Shown: positions 26,092 through 34,714 of the stretch, one piece after another
Layout: each line of letters starts with the position of its first letter
How positions within the stretch are numbered: position 1 is the stretch's first letter
From: JBOCEF01 sp047610385
GTDB lineage: Bacteria > Pseudomonadota > Alphaproteobacteria > Rhodobacterales > Rhodobacteraceae
Length of the DNA stretch: 37,352 bases
Reading direction: 5' to 3'
Assembly (NCBI GenBank): GCA_047610385.1
Contig: JBLGAC010000039.1
Coordinates: 1-37,352 of the forward strand
Notes under the pieces: model-generated
Told to the model about the DNA's origin: nothing
The model's database searches: none
The model's input: only the letters and a program-made list of their open reading frames with translations
Program-made: the position numbers and the translations under genes

Positions 26092-26582
26092 ATCGCTTTG
26101 CCCATTGCCCGCGCGCCTTGGGGGACGAGCCCCCTGCGCGTTCCCCCGAACGCGTGCCCGTCTTTGGCACCGCGCAGATCAATCCCACGCCTTTGGCGTA
26201 GCAGAGCGGGCGCGCAGACGCCAGTGCCGGGCAGGTTTCGAAGGGCGCAATAGCGTTTGCCTTGGTGTGGCTTTTTACATGGAAGGATGGCGCGACCGAC
26301 AGCTTGGCGCTTGGATGTCCGGGGAACCATGATGAGCGTTATCTGGAATGGCGCGCAGGCCAGCTTTGATCAGCTTTCGTGGCGCTGAACCCGTTCAGAC
26401 GGTTTTTGGGCTTCGCGTCCCAAAACGGTGTGGACTGGTTTGAGGATAACCTGCGCCACACCACGACGTTGCGCGGCGATGGGTGCGCAGGTTCCCGGGC
26501 AGACATCGCGGATCTTTGCAGCTTTCCCGCAACGTAGATGGTGTCCCGGGGCCGCGGACAAATGCCGCGGCCCCGGGCCTGA
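26092..26582. other. Intergenic stretch with a strong hairpin
   Basis: No convincing gene is seen. At 26545-26577 a perfect 13-bp stem, cccggggccgcgg with ccgcggccccggg around a 7-base loop, lies just after the stop of the molybdenum hydroxylase gene and may end or stabilise its mRNA. A second hairpin, tttttggg with cccaaaa, lies at 26403-26424. The left end should hold the promoter of the sulfotransferase run. Confidence 0.5.
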
Positions 26583-28892
26583 TCACGCCTGCATGCCGAT
26601 CGGCAGCGCGTTGTGGCGCTTGCCGGTGGCGCGGAACAGCGCGTTGGCGATGGCGGGCGCGATTGGCGGCACGCCCGGCTCTCCGATCCCGGTGGAATGT
26701 ACGCCGAACCCGTAGGGGACCAGATGCACATGCACGGTGGGGAAGTTGTCGGAGCGCACGACGTCGTAGTCGTAGAAGTTCGACTGCTCCACCGCGCCGT
26801 CCTTGTAGGTGATGCCGGACATCAGCGCGCCGGTCATACCCATCACGGCGGCACCTTGCATCTGGCTTTCCACACGCTCGGGGTTGGCGATGAAGCCGGC
26901 ATCGACGGCCAGATGGATCTCAGGCACTGTGATCAGCCCGTTCACCACCTTCACCCGTGCCGCGCAGGCGACATAGGTCACGAAGCTGCGATGGACCGAG
27001 AGGCCGATGCCCTCTCCCTCCGGCAGGTCCTTGCCCCAGCCGATGCCGTCGGCTGCCATGTCGAGCACATTGGCAAGCCGGCCAGTGTCGATCGGCAAAG
27101 CCTCATACGGTTCGCCATAGTTCCAGAAATCGGCTGGATAGCCTTCCTTGGCAGGGTTCACCATGCGCGCCGGACCGATCATGTCCAGCCACATCTGTTT
27201 TTCGTCTTTGCCGAGCTCAGCCGCGAGTTCCCCAACCATGGACCCGATCGCCCAGGCACGCGGAATGTTGGACACCGACCGGTACCAACCGATGCGGGCA
27301 TGGGCCAAGGCCTTGCCGTTCTCGCACCGCACATTGGGGATGTCGAACGGCATGTCCACATGGCCCATGCCAGATTCGATGCCGAATTGGTGACCGCTAT
27401 CGGGCGCGAAGGTCGACAGGATCGACGGCGCCACGGAGTTGTGACGCCAGCCGGTCACGGTGCCCGCATCATCCATTGCCACCTCAATGCGCTCCGCGCT
27501 TGTGGTGTGCATGAAGGAATGGCGGATGTCGTCTTCGCGCGTCCACTGCACCCGGACCGGGGCACCAGCGGCTTTCGACAGCATCGCCGCCTCGATGGCG
27601 AAGTCATGCTTGGATTTGCGCCCGAACCCGCCGCCCAGAAGGGTGACGTTCACGCGGACTTTTTCGGGATCCACGCCCATTGCGGCCGCGATGTCGGTGC
27701 GGCAGGCATAAGGCGACTGGACCGGGGCCCAGATCTCAATCCCGTCGGCGGTGACGGATGCCAGCGCCACCGGCGGCTCCATGGGGATATGGGCCATGTG
27801 GGTCTGGGTGTAGGTGCGCTTGAAGGTTTTGGCCGCTGCGGTGAAGGCCTCGTCGATGTTGCCTTGATCGCGCAGGACGGCACCGGGCTGCTCCGCAGTG
27901 GCCTTCATCTCCTCCATGAACGGCCCGGAGTTATAGCCCGCATGCGGCCCGCCCTCCCATTCGATCTTGAGCGCGTCGCGCCCCTGAAGTGCGGCCCAAG
28001 TGGTGTCTGCGATCACCGCAACGCCGCCAAGCGGGGCGAATTTTGCGGGCATGATCGATCCGGCGACCATATGCACGCTGATCACGCCGGGGGTGGCGAG
28101 CGCGGCAGAATCGTCCACAGATTTCACCGTGCCGCCGACGACGGGTGGGCGGGCGATGGCGGCGTATTTCATGCCGGGGACCGACACGTCGGCACCGTAG
28201 ACTGCCTTGCCGGTGGTGATGTCATGCAGATCGGTGATCTGCACCTCGCCCTTGCCGATATAGCGGAACTGGTCCTCGGTCTTGAAGCTCAGATCCTCAA
28301 AGACGGGGACGGGACGCGACATCGCCGCTTCGGCCAGCTCACCAAAGGTGGCGCTGCGCAGGCCTGCGGTGACGACGTGGTTGGCCACGGTCACTTCGGA
28401 CACGGGCACGCCAAACCGCTCAGCCGCTGCTTCGGCCAGCATCTGCCGGACCGAGGCACCGATCTGCCGTGCTGCCTGAACATGATGGCGCAGGCTGCGC
28501 GATCCGTCAGTGTCCTGGTTGCCGTATTTGGGTTCGTCGCCCTCGGCCTGTTCAATCACGACGCGGGACCAGTCGGCCTCCATCTCATCGGCCATGATCA
28601 TCGGCAGCGTGGTGCGCGACCCGGTGCCCATTTCGGAGCGATGCGCGATCAGCGTCACTGTGCCGTCGGTGTCGAGCCGCACAAAGACAATCGGGTCTGC
28701 GCGCACACCGTGCGGCATGGACTGTCCGCCATGGGGCCAGCGGGGGAACGCATCAGCGCCGCCCGCAAAGGCCACCAGCGTCAGGCCAGCGCCAGCGCCG
28801 ACCATGAAGCCGCGGCGGGACAGGTTCTCGATGGAAATGCGCGGGGTCGCGCGCGTGGTCTCGGGCGTGGCGGGATCAAAATAGCGAAGCAT
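26583..28892 (-). CDS. Molybdopterin-binding subunit of an IorB-like xanthine dehydrogenase-family enzyme
   Basis: This 769-residue subunit of a molybdenum hydroxylase has a twin-arginine motif (NLSRRGFMVGAG) near residue 25, so it is probably exported to the periplasm by Tat with its partner. Cofactor motifs include LGGGFGRKS near residue 420 and the catalytic Glu738 in GIGEPGVPP. The layout is that of the isoquinoline 1-oxidoreductase beta type: one chain, no FAD subunit. The substrate, likely an aldehyde or N-heterocycle, cannot be told. It starts 3 bases after the stop of the 2Fe-2S subunit gene. A very long frame antisense to it is a shadow. Confidence 0.93.
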   Translation of the reverse strand: MLRYFDPATPETTRATPRISIENLSRRGFMVGAGAGLTLVAFAGGADAFPRWPHGGQSMPHGVRADPIVFVRLDTDGTVTLIAHRSEMGTGSRTTLPMIMADEMEADWSRVVIEQAEGDEPKYGNQDTDGSRSLRHHVQAARQIGASVRQMLAEAAAERFGVPVSEVTVANHVVTAGLRSATFGELAEAAMSRPVPVFEDLSFKTEDQFRYIGKGEVQITDLHDITTGKAVYGADVSVPGMKYAAIARPPVVGGTVKSVDDSAALATPGVISVHMVAGSIMPAKFAPLGGVAVIADTTWAALQGRDALKIEWEGGPHAGYNSGPFMEEMKATAEQPGAVLRDQGNIDEAFTAAAKTFKRTYTQTHMAHIPMEPPVALASVTADGIEIWAPVQSPYACRTDIAAAMGVDPEKVRVNVTLLGGGFGRKSKHDFAIEAAMLSKAAGAPVRVQWTREDDIRHSFMHTTSAERIEVAMDDAGTVTGWRHNSVAPSILSTFAPDSGHQFGIESGMGHVDMPFDIPNVRCENGKALAHARIGWYRSVSNIPRAWAIGSMVGELAAELGKDEKQMWLDMIGPARMVNPAKEGYPADFWNYGEPYEALPIDTGRLANVLDMAADGIGWGKDLPEGEGIGLSVHRSFVTYVACAARVKVVNGLITVPEIHLAVDAGFIANPERVESQMQGAAVMGMTGALMSGITYKDGAVEQSNFYDYDVVRSDNFPTVHVHLVPYGFGVHSTGIGEPGVPPIAPAIANALFRATGKRHNALPIGMQA

Positions 28893-28895
28893 GGC

Positions 28896-29348
28896 TCAAG
28901 CCCCCGTGCTGGCGTGGCGCACAGCGGCCACGATGCGTTGATAACAGCCGCAGCGGCAGACGTTGCCAGACATGGCGGCCAGGATTTCATCGTCGGTGGG
29001 CTTGGGGTTTTCCGCCAGAAAGGATGCGGCCTGCATGATTTGCCCAGACTGGCAGAACCCGCACTGGGGCACGTTCAGCTCGCGCCATGCGACCTGCACG
29101 CGGTGGTCGCCGGTCTCGGACAGTCCTTCAATCGTGGTGACGGACTTGCCTTTGACTTCGCCGACGGTCATCTGGCAGGACCGCGTCGCGACCCCGTCCA
29201 CATGCACCGTGCAGGCACCGCACAGGCCGACTCCGCAGCCATATTTTGCGCCGTTCAGGCCCGCAAGGTCCCGAAGCGCCCACAGCAGAGGCATGTCGTC
29301 GGGGGCGTTCAGATCTGCAGGCGCCCCATTAAGTTGAATGGCAGTCAT
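28896..29348 (-). CDS. 2Fe-2S subunit (IorA-like) of the molybdenum hydroxylase
   Basis: This 150-residue protein holds two iron-sulfur clusters. Cys38, Cys43, Cys46 and Cys58 (GCGVGLCGACTV) form the plant-ferredoxin type. Cys96, Cys99, Cys131 and Cys133 (QCGFCQSGQ, NVCRCGC) form the second, helical type. It passes electrons from the Mo site, probably to a c-type cytochrome. ATG 29348 has GGAGG 7 bases upstream; the frame opens 13 codons earlier but without such a site. No signal peptide of its own is present, so it would ride with the Tat signal of the large subunit. Confidence 0.94.
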   Translation of the reverse strand: MTAIQLNGAPADLNAPDDMPLLWALRDLAGLNGAKYGCGVGLCGACTVHVDGVATRSCQMTVGEVKGKSVTTIEGLSETGDHRVQVAWRELNVPQCGFCQSGQIMQAASFLAENPKPTDDEILAAMSGNVCRCGCYQRIVAAVRHASTGA

Positions 29349-29622
29349 GGTTTTTCCTCCGTTGATGGCGCGCCATTTTTCGACCACGGCGTCGCCTGAT
29401 CCTGAAAACTCTGTCTCGGATCAATTCAACGTCAGCCCGGCCCGCTTTGAATTCAAGAGAAAATATCATCTGATGCGACCAAGGTCGCACGCCTTGCACG
29501 CGAGCACCGCAGGGTGGCAGGATTTCTAGGTGCCCAAAGAAGACGGGGTGTGAGTGGGAAATGAATTTTTAACCTTGACGGTCAATAAATTTTCGACCGC
29601 TTGTCTGAAAGGAGCACGAGAT

Positions 29623-31260
29623 ATGCGCTGGGCCATGACGTTGCTCGTCGCGGCAGCTTGCTTCGCAGCGGTGGGCCCGGCTGCGCGCGCGCAGGAACAA
29701 CGGGTCGTGCGTGCGGTGATGCATCAGTTCCCACCCTTCATTATCGTGGGACATACCCCGTCCGGTTATGCGATCGAAGTGCTTGAGGCAGTGGCCGCCG
29801 ATCGCGGGTTTACCATCAAATATCTGGTGGTCGACAACCCGGCTGAGGCGCTGAAGATCATTGCCGCGGGGGGCGCGGACCTGCACCCGTCGCTGGGCCC
29901 GGAGGAAAGCCGCCGCGGCGTCGTCGATTTCTCACGCCCCTATGAACATCTGGCGTTCGGCCTTTTCACGCGCGAGGCCGAAAAAGAGCGGGTGGAGGAT
30001 GAGTCGCGTCGATCCGACATGGTCTTCGGGGCCACGGCCGGCACCGTCCCGGCGGGCATTCTGGCGGGCATCGAAGGGCCGGCGTACAAGCTGCTCAATG
30101 ACAACAACGCCACGCTGTTCGCGCTCGCGAGCGGTGAAATCGACGCCGCGGTCTACGGTGTGGCGGCGTTCCGGTCGCTGGTGCGCAGCATCGGGGTGGA
30201 GGACACGTTCACCCAAGTGGGCGATGATCTGAGGCGGATCCCGGTCACCATCGCCGTGTCCAACGCGGCACCCGACATGCTGGAAATGATCAATGATGGC
30301 CTGATTTCGGTGATGGCGAGCCAGGATTTCGCACGGATACGGCAACATTGGTTCGGCGCGCCTCCGCCGTATTGGGACCGCAAGCGCATCCTTGCATGGG
30401 GGGGGGGCGCATTCGCATTTTTGCTGTTTGCCGCGGTTGGCGCGCTGTTGCGCGTGCGCGATGCGGAACGGCGGCGACGTCTTGAAGAGGCGCTGCGATT
30501 CACCAAAAAACTTGCGGCGGCCAACCTGGATCTGGAGCAGCGCAATGAGGAAATGCGCCGCCTCGTCTACATGGTGTCCCACGATCTCAACAGTCCGCTG
30601 GCCTCGATTGGCGGTTTCGCGCGGCGTCTGACGCGGGGGATTGAAAAGGGCGATGACGACATCGTGCGCGACAGTGCGCAGCGGATCAGCCGCAACATCA
30701 CCACGATGCGCCGCCTGTTGGACGGTGTGCTGGTGCTGAATCGCGCGTCCAGCAACACGCTGCTGCGCGAACGGATGCAGTGCTCGATGCTGGTGCAGTC
30801 AACGCGAGACGCGTTGGCCGAGGCGTTGCGCGCGAAATCAGCGACGCTGAACCTAGAGGTCGAGACGCCTGACCTGATCTGCGACGCGATGCTGATCACG
30901 CAATCGGTGCAGAATCTGGTCGAAAACGCGCTCAGGCACGGCTGCCCCAATCCTGGGATGACGGTGACGCTGCGGATTGAACGCGTGGGCGACGCAGTGC
31001 GCATCATCGTTTATGATCAAGGCCCCGGCATCCCGGTTGAACGCCGGGACGAAGTGTTCCGCCCCTTCATGCGTGGCCCAGAAGCGCGCCGCGAAGGCAA
31101 GGAAGGGCTGGGGATCGGCCTTGCCACCGTGAAGGCGGTTGTCGAAAAGCATGGTGGTCGCCTTTGGGTTGAGCAGCAGCCATGCGCGGGCGCACGGTTT
31201 GTGATAGAATTGCCCCAAAATGAAATCACGGCAGGCTTGATGGAACGGGAGGTTTCATGA
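29623..31260 (+). CDS. Sensor histidine kinase with periplasmic solute-binding domain
   Basis: This 545-residue kinase starts with a signal peptide (cleavage near ARAQ). Residues 28-245 form a family-3 solute-binding (PBPb-like) sensor domain with DLHPSLGPEESRRGVVDFSRP and GEIDAAVYG. One membrane helix (GGGAFAFLLFAAVGALL, about 260-276) leads through a coiled coil to HisKA with His320 in MVSHDLNSPLAS. The HATPase domain has QNLVENALRHG, YDQGPGIP and GLGIGLATVKAVVEKHGG. It probably senses a small solute such as an amino acid. The start is ATG 29623, with AAAGGA 9 bases upstream. The stop overlaps the response regulator gene. The 274-base gap upstream is a divergent promoter region. Confidence 0.93.
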   Translation: MRWAMTLLVAAACFAAVGPAARAQEQRVVRAVMHQFPPFIIVGHTPSGYAIEVLEAVAADRGFTIKYLVVDNPAEALKIIAAGGADLHPSLGPEESRRGVVDFSRPYEHLAFGLFTREAEKERVEDESRRSDMVFGATAGTVPAGILAGIEGPAYKLLNDNNATLFALASGEIDAAVYGVAAFRSLVRSIGVEDTFTQVGDDLRRIPVTIAVSNAAPDMLEMINDGLISVMASQDFARIRQHWFGAPPPYWDRKRILAWGGGAFAFLLFAAVGALLRVRDAERRRRLEEALRFTKKLAAANLDLEQRNEEMRRLVYMVSHDLNSPLASIGGFARRLTRGIEKGDDDIVRDSAQRISRNITTMRRLLDGVLVLNRASSNTLLRERMQCSMLVQSTRDALAEALRAKSATLNLEVETPDLICDAMLITQSVQNLVENALRHGCPNPGMTVTLRIERVGDAVRIIVYDQGPGIPVERRDEVFRPFMRGPEARREGKEGLGIGLATVKAVVEKHGGRLWVEQQPCAGARFVIELPQNEITAGLMEREVS

Positions 31261-31685
31261 TGAATGACTGCTATAAACGGACGTTCAATGTGCTTCTTGT
31301 CGAAGACAACGATGACCACGCACTGCTGATCACCGAAGCGCTGATGTGCGGCGAAGTGCTCGTAAAAGTTGAACGCGTGGCCGAAGGCAGCGAGGCGCTG
31401 GCACGGATCGCAACAGGGCGCGCGCCCGATGCAATTCTGCTTGATCTCAATATGCCGGGGGTCAATGGGCACGAAGTGCTTGAGGCGATCAAAAGCGACC
31501 CATCATTGCGCATGATCCCGGTGGTGGTTCTGACGACCTCGCTGCATCATGACGACATGAAGCGGGCCTATCGAAATCACGCTAACAGTTATTTGCATAA
31601 ATCTTTTGACGAAGATTCATTTTATCAGCTTCTTGATCAATTCACGAAATATTGGAGCAGCGTGAATCGCATTAACCTAAGTTGA
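31257..31685 (+). CDS. Receiver-only response regulator (Rcp1-like)
   Basis: This 142-residue receiver domain has no output domain. The acidic pair is in LVEDNDDHALL, the phosphorylated Asp63 in LLDLNMPG, the Thr/Ser in VVLTTS, and Lys in YLHKSFDED. The NDDHALLITEAL stretch is typical of the Rcp1 group that pairs with phytochrome-like kinases. It overlaps the kinase stop (ATGATGA), so the two are a cognate pair. Because it lacks DNA-binding, it must act by protein contact or in a phosphorelay. Confidence 0.93.
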   Translation: MMNDCYKRTFNVLLVEDNDDHALLITEALMCGEVLVKVERVAEGSEALARIATGRAPDAILLDLNMPGVNGHEVLEAIKSDPSLRMIPVVVLTTSLHHDDMKRAYRNHANSYLHKSFDEDSFYQLLDQFTKYWSSVNRINLS

Positions 31686-32007
31686 ACGGATTCAATTTTT
31701 TGTGCTTATTTGTGTGTGGAGTGCCAATTACGGTGCCAAAGATGGATTTTGTGCGATGTGTGGTTTTTGAGGATAACAAAGGTCTCCTGTTTTTGTGCTG
31801 AGACGGCCTAAATGCGCGGCGATCCGATCCCCCGCCGCACACTCGCGCCCTGCCGCGACGGACCGGCGGCCACGGCGAGGAGGTCTGCGATTTGAACCTG
31901 CCTGACGGGTATGGGTTCAGCGCCGAGCCGCCAGCGCGCAAGCCTCTTGGCACCACTGAGCGTCGGCTCAGCGGGCGGCGGCTGAAACCAGCCTCATTCC
32001 TGGGAAA
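31686..32007. other. Intergenic stretch between the response regulator and the tRNA fragment
   Basis: I see no gene here. The part nearest the response regulator is AT-rich, and gtgccaa occurs twice (31724-31730 and 31734-31740). A small stem-loop, ctgagcgtcggctcag, lies near 31955-31972. The rest looks like decayed chromosomal flank. Confidence 0.45.
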
Positions 32008-32057
32008 TGGTAGGCCCGGCAGGATTCGAACCTGCAACCAAACCGTTATGAGCGAGC
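32008..32057 (-). tRNA. 3' fragment of a tRNA-Met(CAT) gene (probable attachment site)
   Basis: On the minus strand the order is an anticodon loop CTCATAA, stem CGGTT, variable TGGTT, T arm GCAGG-TTCGAAT-CCTGC, acceptor strand CGGGCCT, A, and CCA. The expected 5' acceptor strand AGGCCCG and a D arm are not found upstream, and the 5' side of the anticodon stem pairs poorly, so the 5' half is missing. This is a tRNA 3' end left at one side of an integrated element. The element would lie at higher coordinates. It is not a functional tRNA. Confidence 0.75.
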
Positions 32058-32458
32058 GCCTTATGTGCCAAGGCATTGATGCCTTTAACTAAGAGAAATG
32101 TTCACAATGGAGTTTTTGAACCTGCAGCCCACCTAGAGGCAGCTTGCTAGGTTCAATGAACCCGTGACCAAACCGTATTTCAGAGGTGGTCTAACCTAAG
32201 ATTGTCATGTTTTCCCCGCTGATTTTCGCCTGCACTGTCGCTAGTCCCATCACCTAGGTTGCGGTGGAGGTCTGGATAGGCAGCACTAGGCGCGCTCGTG
32301 ATAGCCGCTGAACGCACGCCATGCCAAGAGGGCCAGCGACAGTTGCCCTCCCTTGCACCGCAGGCGCAATCAAGATCAACTCGATCTACATCAAAAGTAG
32401 ATGCGCTAGAGCGCGGGCTTTCTGCCGAAAATTAGCAAGACAAATGAAGGTCAATCTA
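32058..32458. other. Start of the island remnant without a recognised gene
   Basis: No gene is recognised. Parts of the tRNA fragment recur here in degraded form: aacctgca near 32119 and gaccaaaccgt near 32165, as if arm sites or older att copies were present. An earlier in-frame start of the nuclease-like gene exists at 32321, but the region up to 32440 has no coding character that I trust. Confidence 0.4.
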
Positions 32459-32878
32459 ATGTCCGTTTACGTTGCTGGGGGAGGCGGTACGCACCTCGAA
32501 TCCCGCGCTGCCAGTCATTATCTCGCTGCGCTCGTGGCGGAGACAGGCGCGCGCGGCGTCCTCGGCATAGTGACCGCCTTGAAGACGCAGCAGTTTGAGA
32601 TCGACGCTCCGCTCGATGATCTCGTGATTGACGGACGCTTGACCGACGGAACTGCAACGCGTCTGGATCTCCAAATCACGACTACTCTATCTTTCACCGA
32701 GGGCGATAAGAAGTGGCAGGATATCGTCCCTCGAGCCTGGGATAGGTTCGGGCAAACTAACTTCAACCCTGATTTTGCCCCCGTTTCACCGGACACTCAG
32801 GCGGTTGCGATTTGGGCTGCGATGAACTCGCGTGGCGAGCGCATCCTCAGGCCCGAGTGCAGGTGGTTCTCATTTTAG
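32459..32878 (+). pseudogene. Truncated gene resembling the dsDNA-nuclease-type N-terminal domain of defence ATPases
   Basis: About 135 residues read as a real protein: GGGGTHLESRAASHYL, then APLDDLVIDGR, RLDLQITTTLSFTEGD and KKWQDIVPRAWDRF. This pattern resembles the restriction-endonuclease-like N-terminal domain (Cap4-like) that precedes STAND or NACHT ATPases in several antiphage proteins. There the strand usually reads LQ(V/I)K; here a Thr stands in the Lys position. The frame stops at the junction with IS3 sequence after about 32876, so the rest of the gene is lost. ATG 32459 has AAGG 8 bases upstream. The family assignment is from memory and moderate. Confidence 0.5.
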
Positions 32879-33088
32879 TCCTCGAACCATCCGCCGATCA
32901 AGCCGAGCACGGTTCCGGCGTCGGGCAGTGGGGTGACCCGCACATAATCGCGCTTCAGCGTGTTGACGAATGCTTCCGAGATTCCATTGCTTTGCGTGCT
33001 TTTGATCGGCGTGAAGCAGGGCTTCAAGCCGAGCTGGGAGGGATCGACCCGTGTCTCCTTCGCGATGTATGACGATCCGTTGTCCGCC

Positions 33089-33124
33089 GCCCGGCAGAGG
33101 TTTGCCTGCAAACTGCGAGAGGGG
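33089..33124 (+). repeat. Palindromic insert, copy A (in IS3 OrfB)
   Basis: GCCCGGCAG, a hairpin with gtttgc and gcaaac, then CGAGAGGGG. It sits between the Leu-Ser and the catalytic DNGS of the OrfB rve domain and adds about 13 residues in frame, where family members read WLSDNGS. Same length (36) and closely related sequence to copy B. Confidence 0.75.
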
Positions 33125-33437
33125 CTCAGCATTTCGACCGGTTGAGGAGCCCGACAGCCGCCAAACCGCATCTCGACCGCTTCCAGCATCATGTCGCGCA
33201 CGTCGGAGCCGCTGATGCCGGCGCCTGCCACGGCGCGCCATGCGATGATCTCGCGGTCATGGGCGCCCGGGATGAAGGCGGCCCGGATGACGTCACCGTT
33301 CCAGCACGCGAACTCCAGGCCATCGGAGCACCAGCGCAAGTTCGAGCGCAGGGTCACGCGGCTTTGCCATCGTGGCTGCGATCGGGCCGCTGCGTATAGC
33401 GTCGCTCCAGTAGCAGGTTCTGACCCTGCATGATGCG

Positions 33438-33469
33438 CCTTACGGTGAATGTCCCATTCACCTGCCGGC
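33438..33469 (-). repeat. Palindromic insert, copy D (in IS3 OrfB N-terminal part)
   Basis: On the minus strand: GCCGGCAG, a hairpin gtgaat and attcac around gggac, then CGTAAGG. It follows the codons for VNHKRV and precedes RIMQ, which are joined in intact family members (KRVYRIM). It brings a stop codon and shifts the frame. Confidence 0.65.
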
Positions 33470-33705
33470 CAGCGGGCAAACGCGCTTGTGGTTTACTGGC
33501 GCGGCTCCTTCCGCACGCAGCTGACGATTCAGCAGCGCCGTGATCCGGCGATATCCATAGGTCGGCCGCGCGGGCGCCAGCTTGGGGATCAATGGCAGGA
33601 CCGCCACGTCCTGGGCTTTGCGATAGTGTCCGCGTGGCTTCGCACCACCGGTCAGGCGGGCATGTAAATTGGAGCGGGAAACGCCCAGGATCGATGCCAC
33701 GACGG

Positions 33706-33846
33706 TCATCGGAAGACGCCCGATGGCCGCGACCGCCGGGTCAGTTTTTTTGAGCGCGACTTGTTCAGCGCCTCCTTAAGGATCTCGACCTCGAGCGTCT
33801 TGCGCCCGAGCTGCCGTTCAAGTTCCCGGATACGCTCTTCCAGGCC
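33706..33846 (-). pseudogene. IS3-family OrfA, C-terminal part
   Basis: The frame reads LEERIRELERQLGRKTLEVE and then ILKEALNKSRSKKLT, the leucine-zipper C-terminus of an IS2-group OrfA. Its TGA overlaps the OrfB start at 33707-33709, as usual for the programmed-frameshift pair. The N-terminal helix-turn-helix is missing because the end of the IS256 element abuts at about 33847. Confidence 0.85.
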
Positions 33847-33896
33847 ACGTCCGTCAAGGTGGTGTAAATTCTGGGATCGCCATTCAAAGACATCGG

Positions 33897-34042
33897 TCAG
33901 GCGGCCTGTGTGGGTATGCTTAGAAGTGGGTCGATCTGTGCTGCGTCGATCTGGCGACAGGCCTCGACCATCATGTAGCGATGCTGGCTTTGCCAATCGT
34001 TGGTCTGCTCGAACAGGACGGCGCCGATCAGGCGGATGATGC
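33897..34042 (-). pseudogene. IS256-family transposase, C-terminal part
   Basis: The frame reads IIRLIGAVLFEQTNDWQSQH and RYMMVEACRQIDAAQIDPLL, ending PTQAA before a TGA at 33897. This is the C-terminus of the Rhodobacterales IS256 transposase type and begins exactly where the longer part at 35681-36783 stops (after NEDS). The two parts share strand and family, so they are most simply halves of one gene. Confidence 0.8.
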
Positions 34043-34362
34043 GGATAGATACCGTTGTTGCTTGGTGCAGCGAACGTCAACGATAAATTGCTTGATCAGG
34101 GCTTTATTCGGCAAATTAACTAACGAGGTTGCAATACATCTATGGACTTACAGAAAGCGAGAGACTGCTTATTTGCGTATGCCACGGAAAAGGGCGTTTC
34201 TTAGAGCGTGTCTGAGAAGGGTCATGCCCACCGCCTGAGGAGGGTTGCGGATGCTGCGATGGTGATGAGGGTTTCGACGACGGATGCGAGATGCTCGTAG
34301 TCCCGCGCAAGGCGGCGGCACTTCATAATCCAGGGATCGGTCCGCTCGATGAGCCATCCACT

Positions 34363-34398
34363 GCCCGGCAGTGGTTTGCAAGCAAACCACGAGAGGGA
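34363..34398 (+). repeat. Palindromic insert, copy B (in IS5 transposase)
   Basis: GCCCGGCAG overlaps by one base a perfect 9-bp hairpin, gtggtttgc with gcaaaccac around aa; then GAGAGGGA. It separates VVIR from the conserved WLIERT of the transposase, keeping the frame. Relatives read PRRW(V/L)VERT without a gap. Confidence 0.78.
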
Positions 34399-34514
34399 GC
34401 GTCGGATGACGACGAAGCCTTTCATCCATGGCATGCGCCTGACGATCTCCAGTGTGACGTTTGCCTTATCCTTCGCCCATTTGACGAGGCGTCCGGCGCA
34501 GCCGCCATCCCGTT

Positions 34515-34549
34515 GCCCGGCAGGCGATGCACGGCATCGCTGAGAGGGA
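34515..34549 (+). repeat. Palindromic insert, copy C (in IS5 transposase)
   Basis: GCCCGGCAG, a perfect 7-bp hairpin gcgatgc with gcatcgc around acg, then TGAGAGGGA. The outer blocks equal those of copies A and B, while the hairpin differs completely in sequence. It lies inside the codons for the conserved VFADGGYAG stretch and shifts the frame. Confidence 0.78.
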
Positions 34550-34714
34550 CGAACACGGTCTGCACGAAGGGGAATGATCACCGCGAGCGTTTCAGCACGC
34601 CCTTCGCGCCGTCGCGGTCCTGAATGTCGCCGGCATGGACCTCGACCGTAAGCAGGCGACCGTCCGTGTCGGTCATGGTGAGGCGCTTGCGCCCGTGGAC
34701 CTTTTTTGCCGTTC

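Larger units (their letters stand above)
32875..33709 (-). pseudogene. IS3-family (IS2-like) transposase OrfB, frameshifted and 3'-truncated
   Basis: The gene is read from 33709 downwards. VVASILGVSRSNLHARL and RPTYGYRRITALLNR form the N-terminal HTH_21 part. After VNHKRV an insert (33438-33469) adds a stop and shifts frame. IMQGQNLLLERRYTQRPDRSHDGKA follows in a second frame, split here by position: IMQGQNLLLE, then RRYTQRPDRS. A one-base deletion near 33360 leads to a third frame with TLRSNLRWCSDGLE and the rve core with DNGSSYIAKET and SNGISEAFVNTLKRDY. Before DNGS sit about 13 extra in-frame residues from a second insert (33089-33124). It ends GGWFED at the junction with the nuclease-like gene, lacking about 25 C-terminal residues. 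Confidence 0.85.

Noticed and set aside
27009..27030. CCCTCTC followed by CCGGCAGG inside the molybdenum hydroxylase gene, similar to the ends of the palindromic inserts
   Set aside because: There is no hairpin between the blocks, and the protein reads through as normal family sequence.
26613..29399. A 928-codon open frame on the plus strand
   Set aside because: It runs antisense to the molybdenum hydroxylase genes, is rich in His, Gly and Arg, and has no family features; it is a codon-bias shadow.
32008..32100. A complete tRNA gene
   Set aside because: No 5' acceptor strand or D arm can be found upstream of the anticodon loop.
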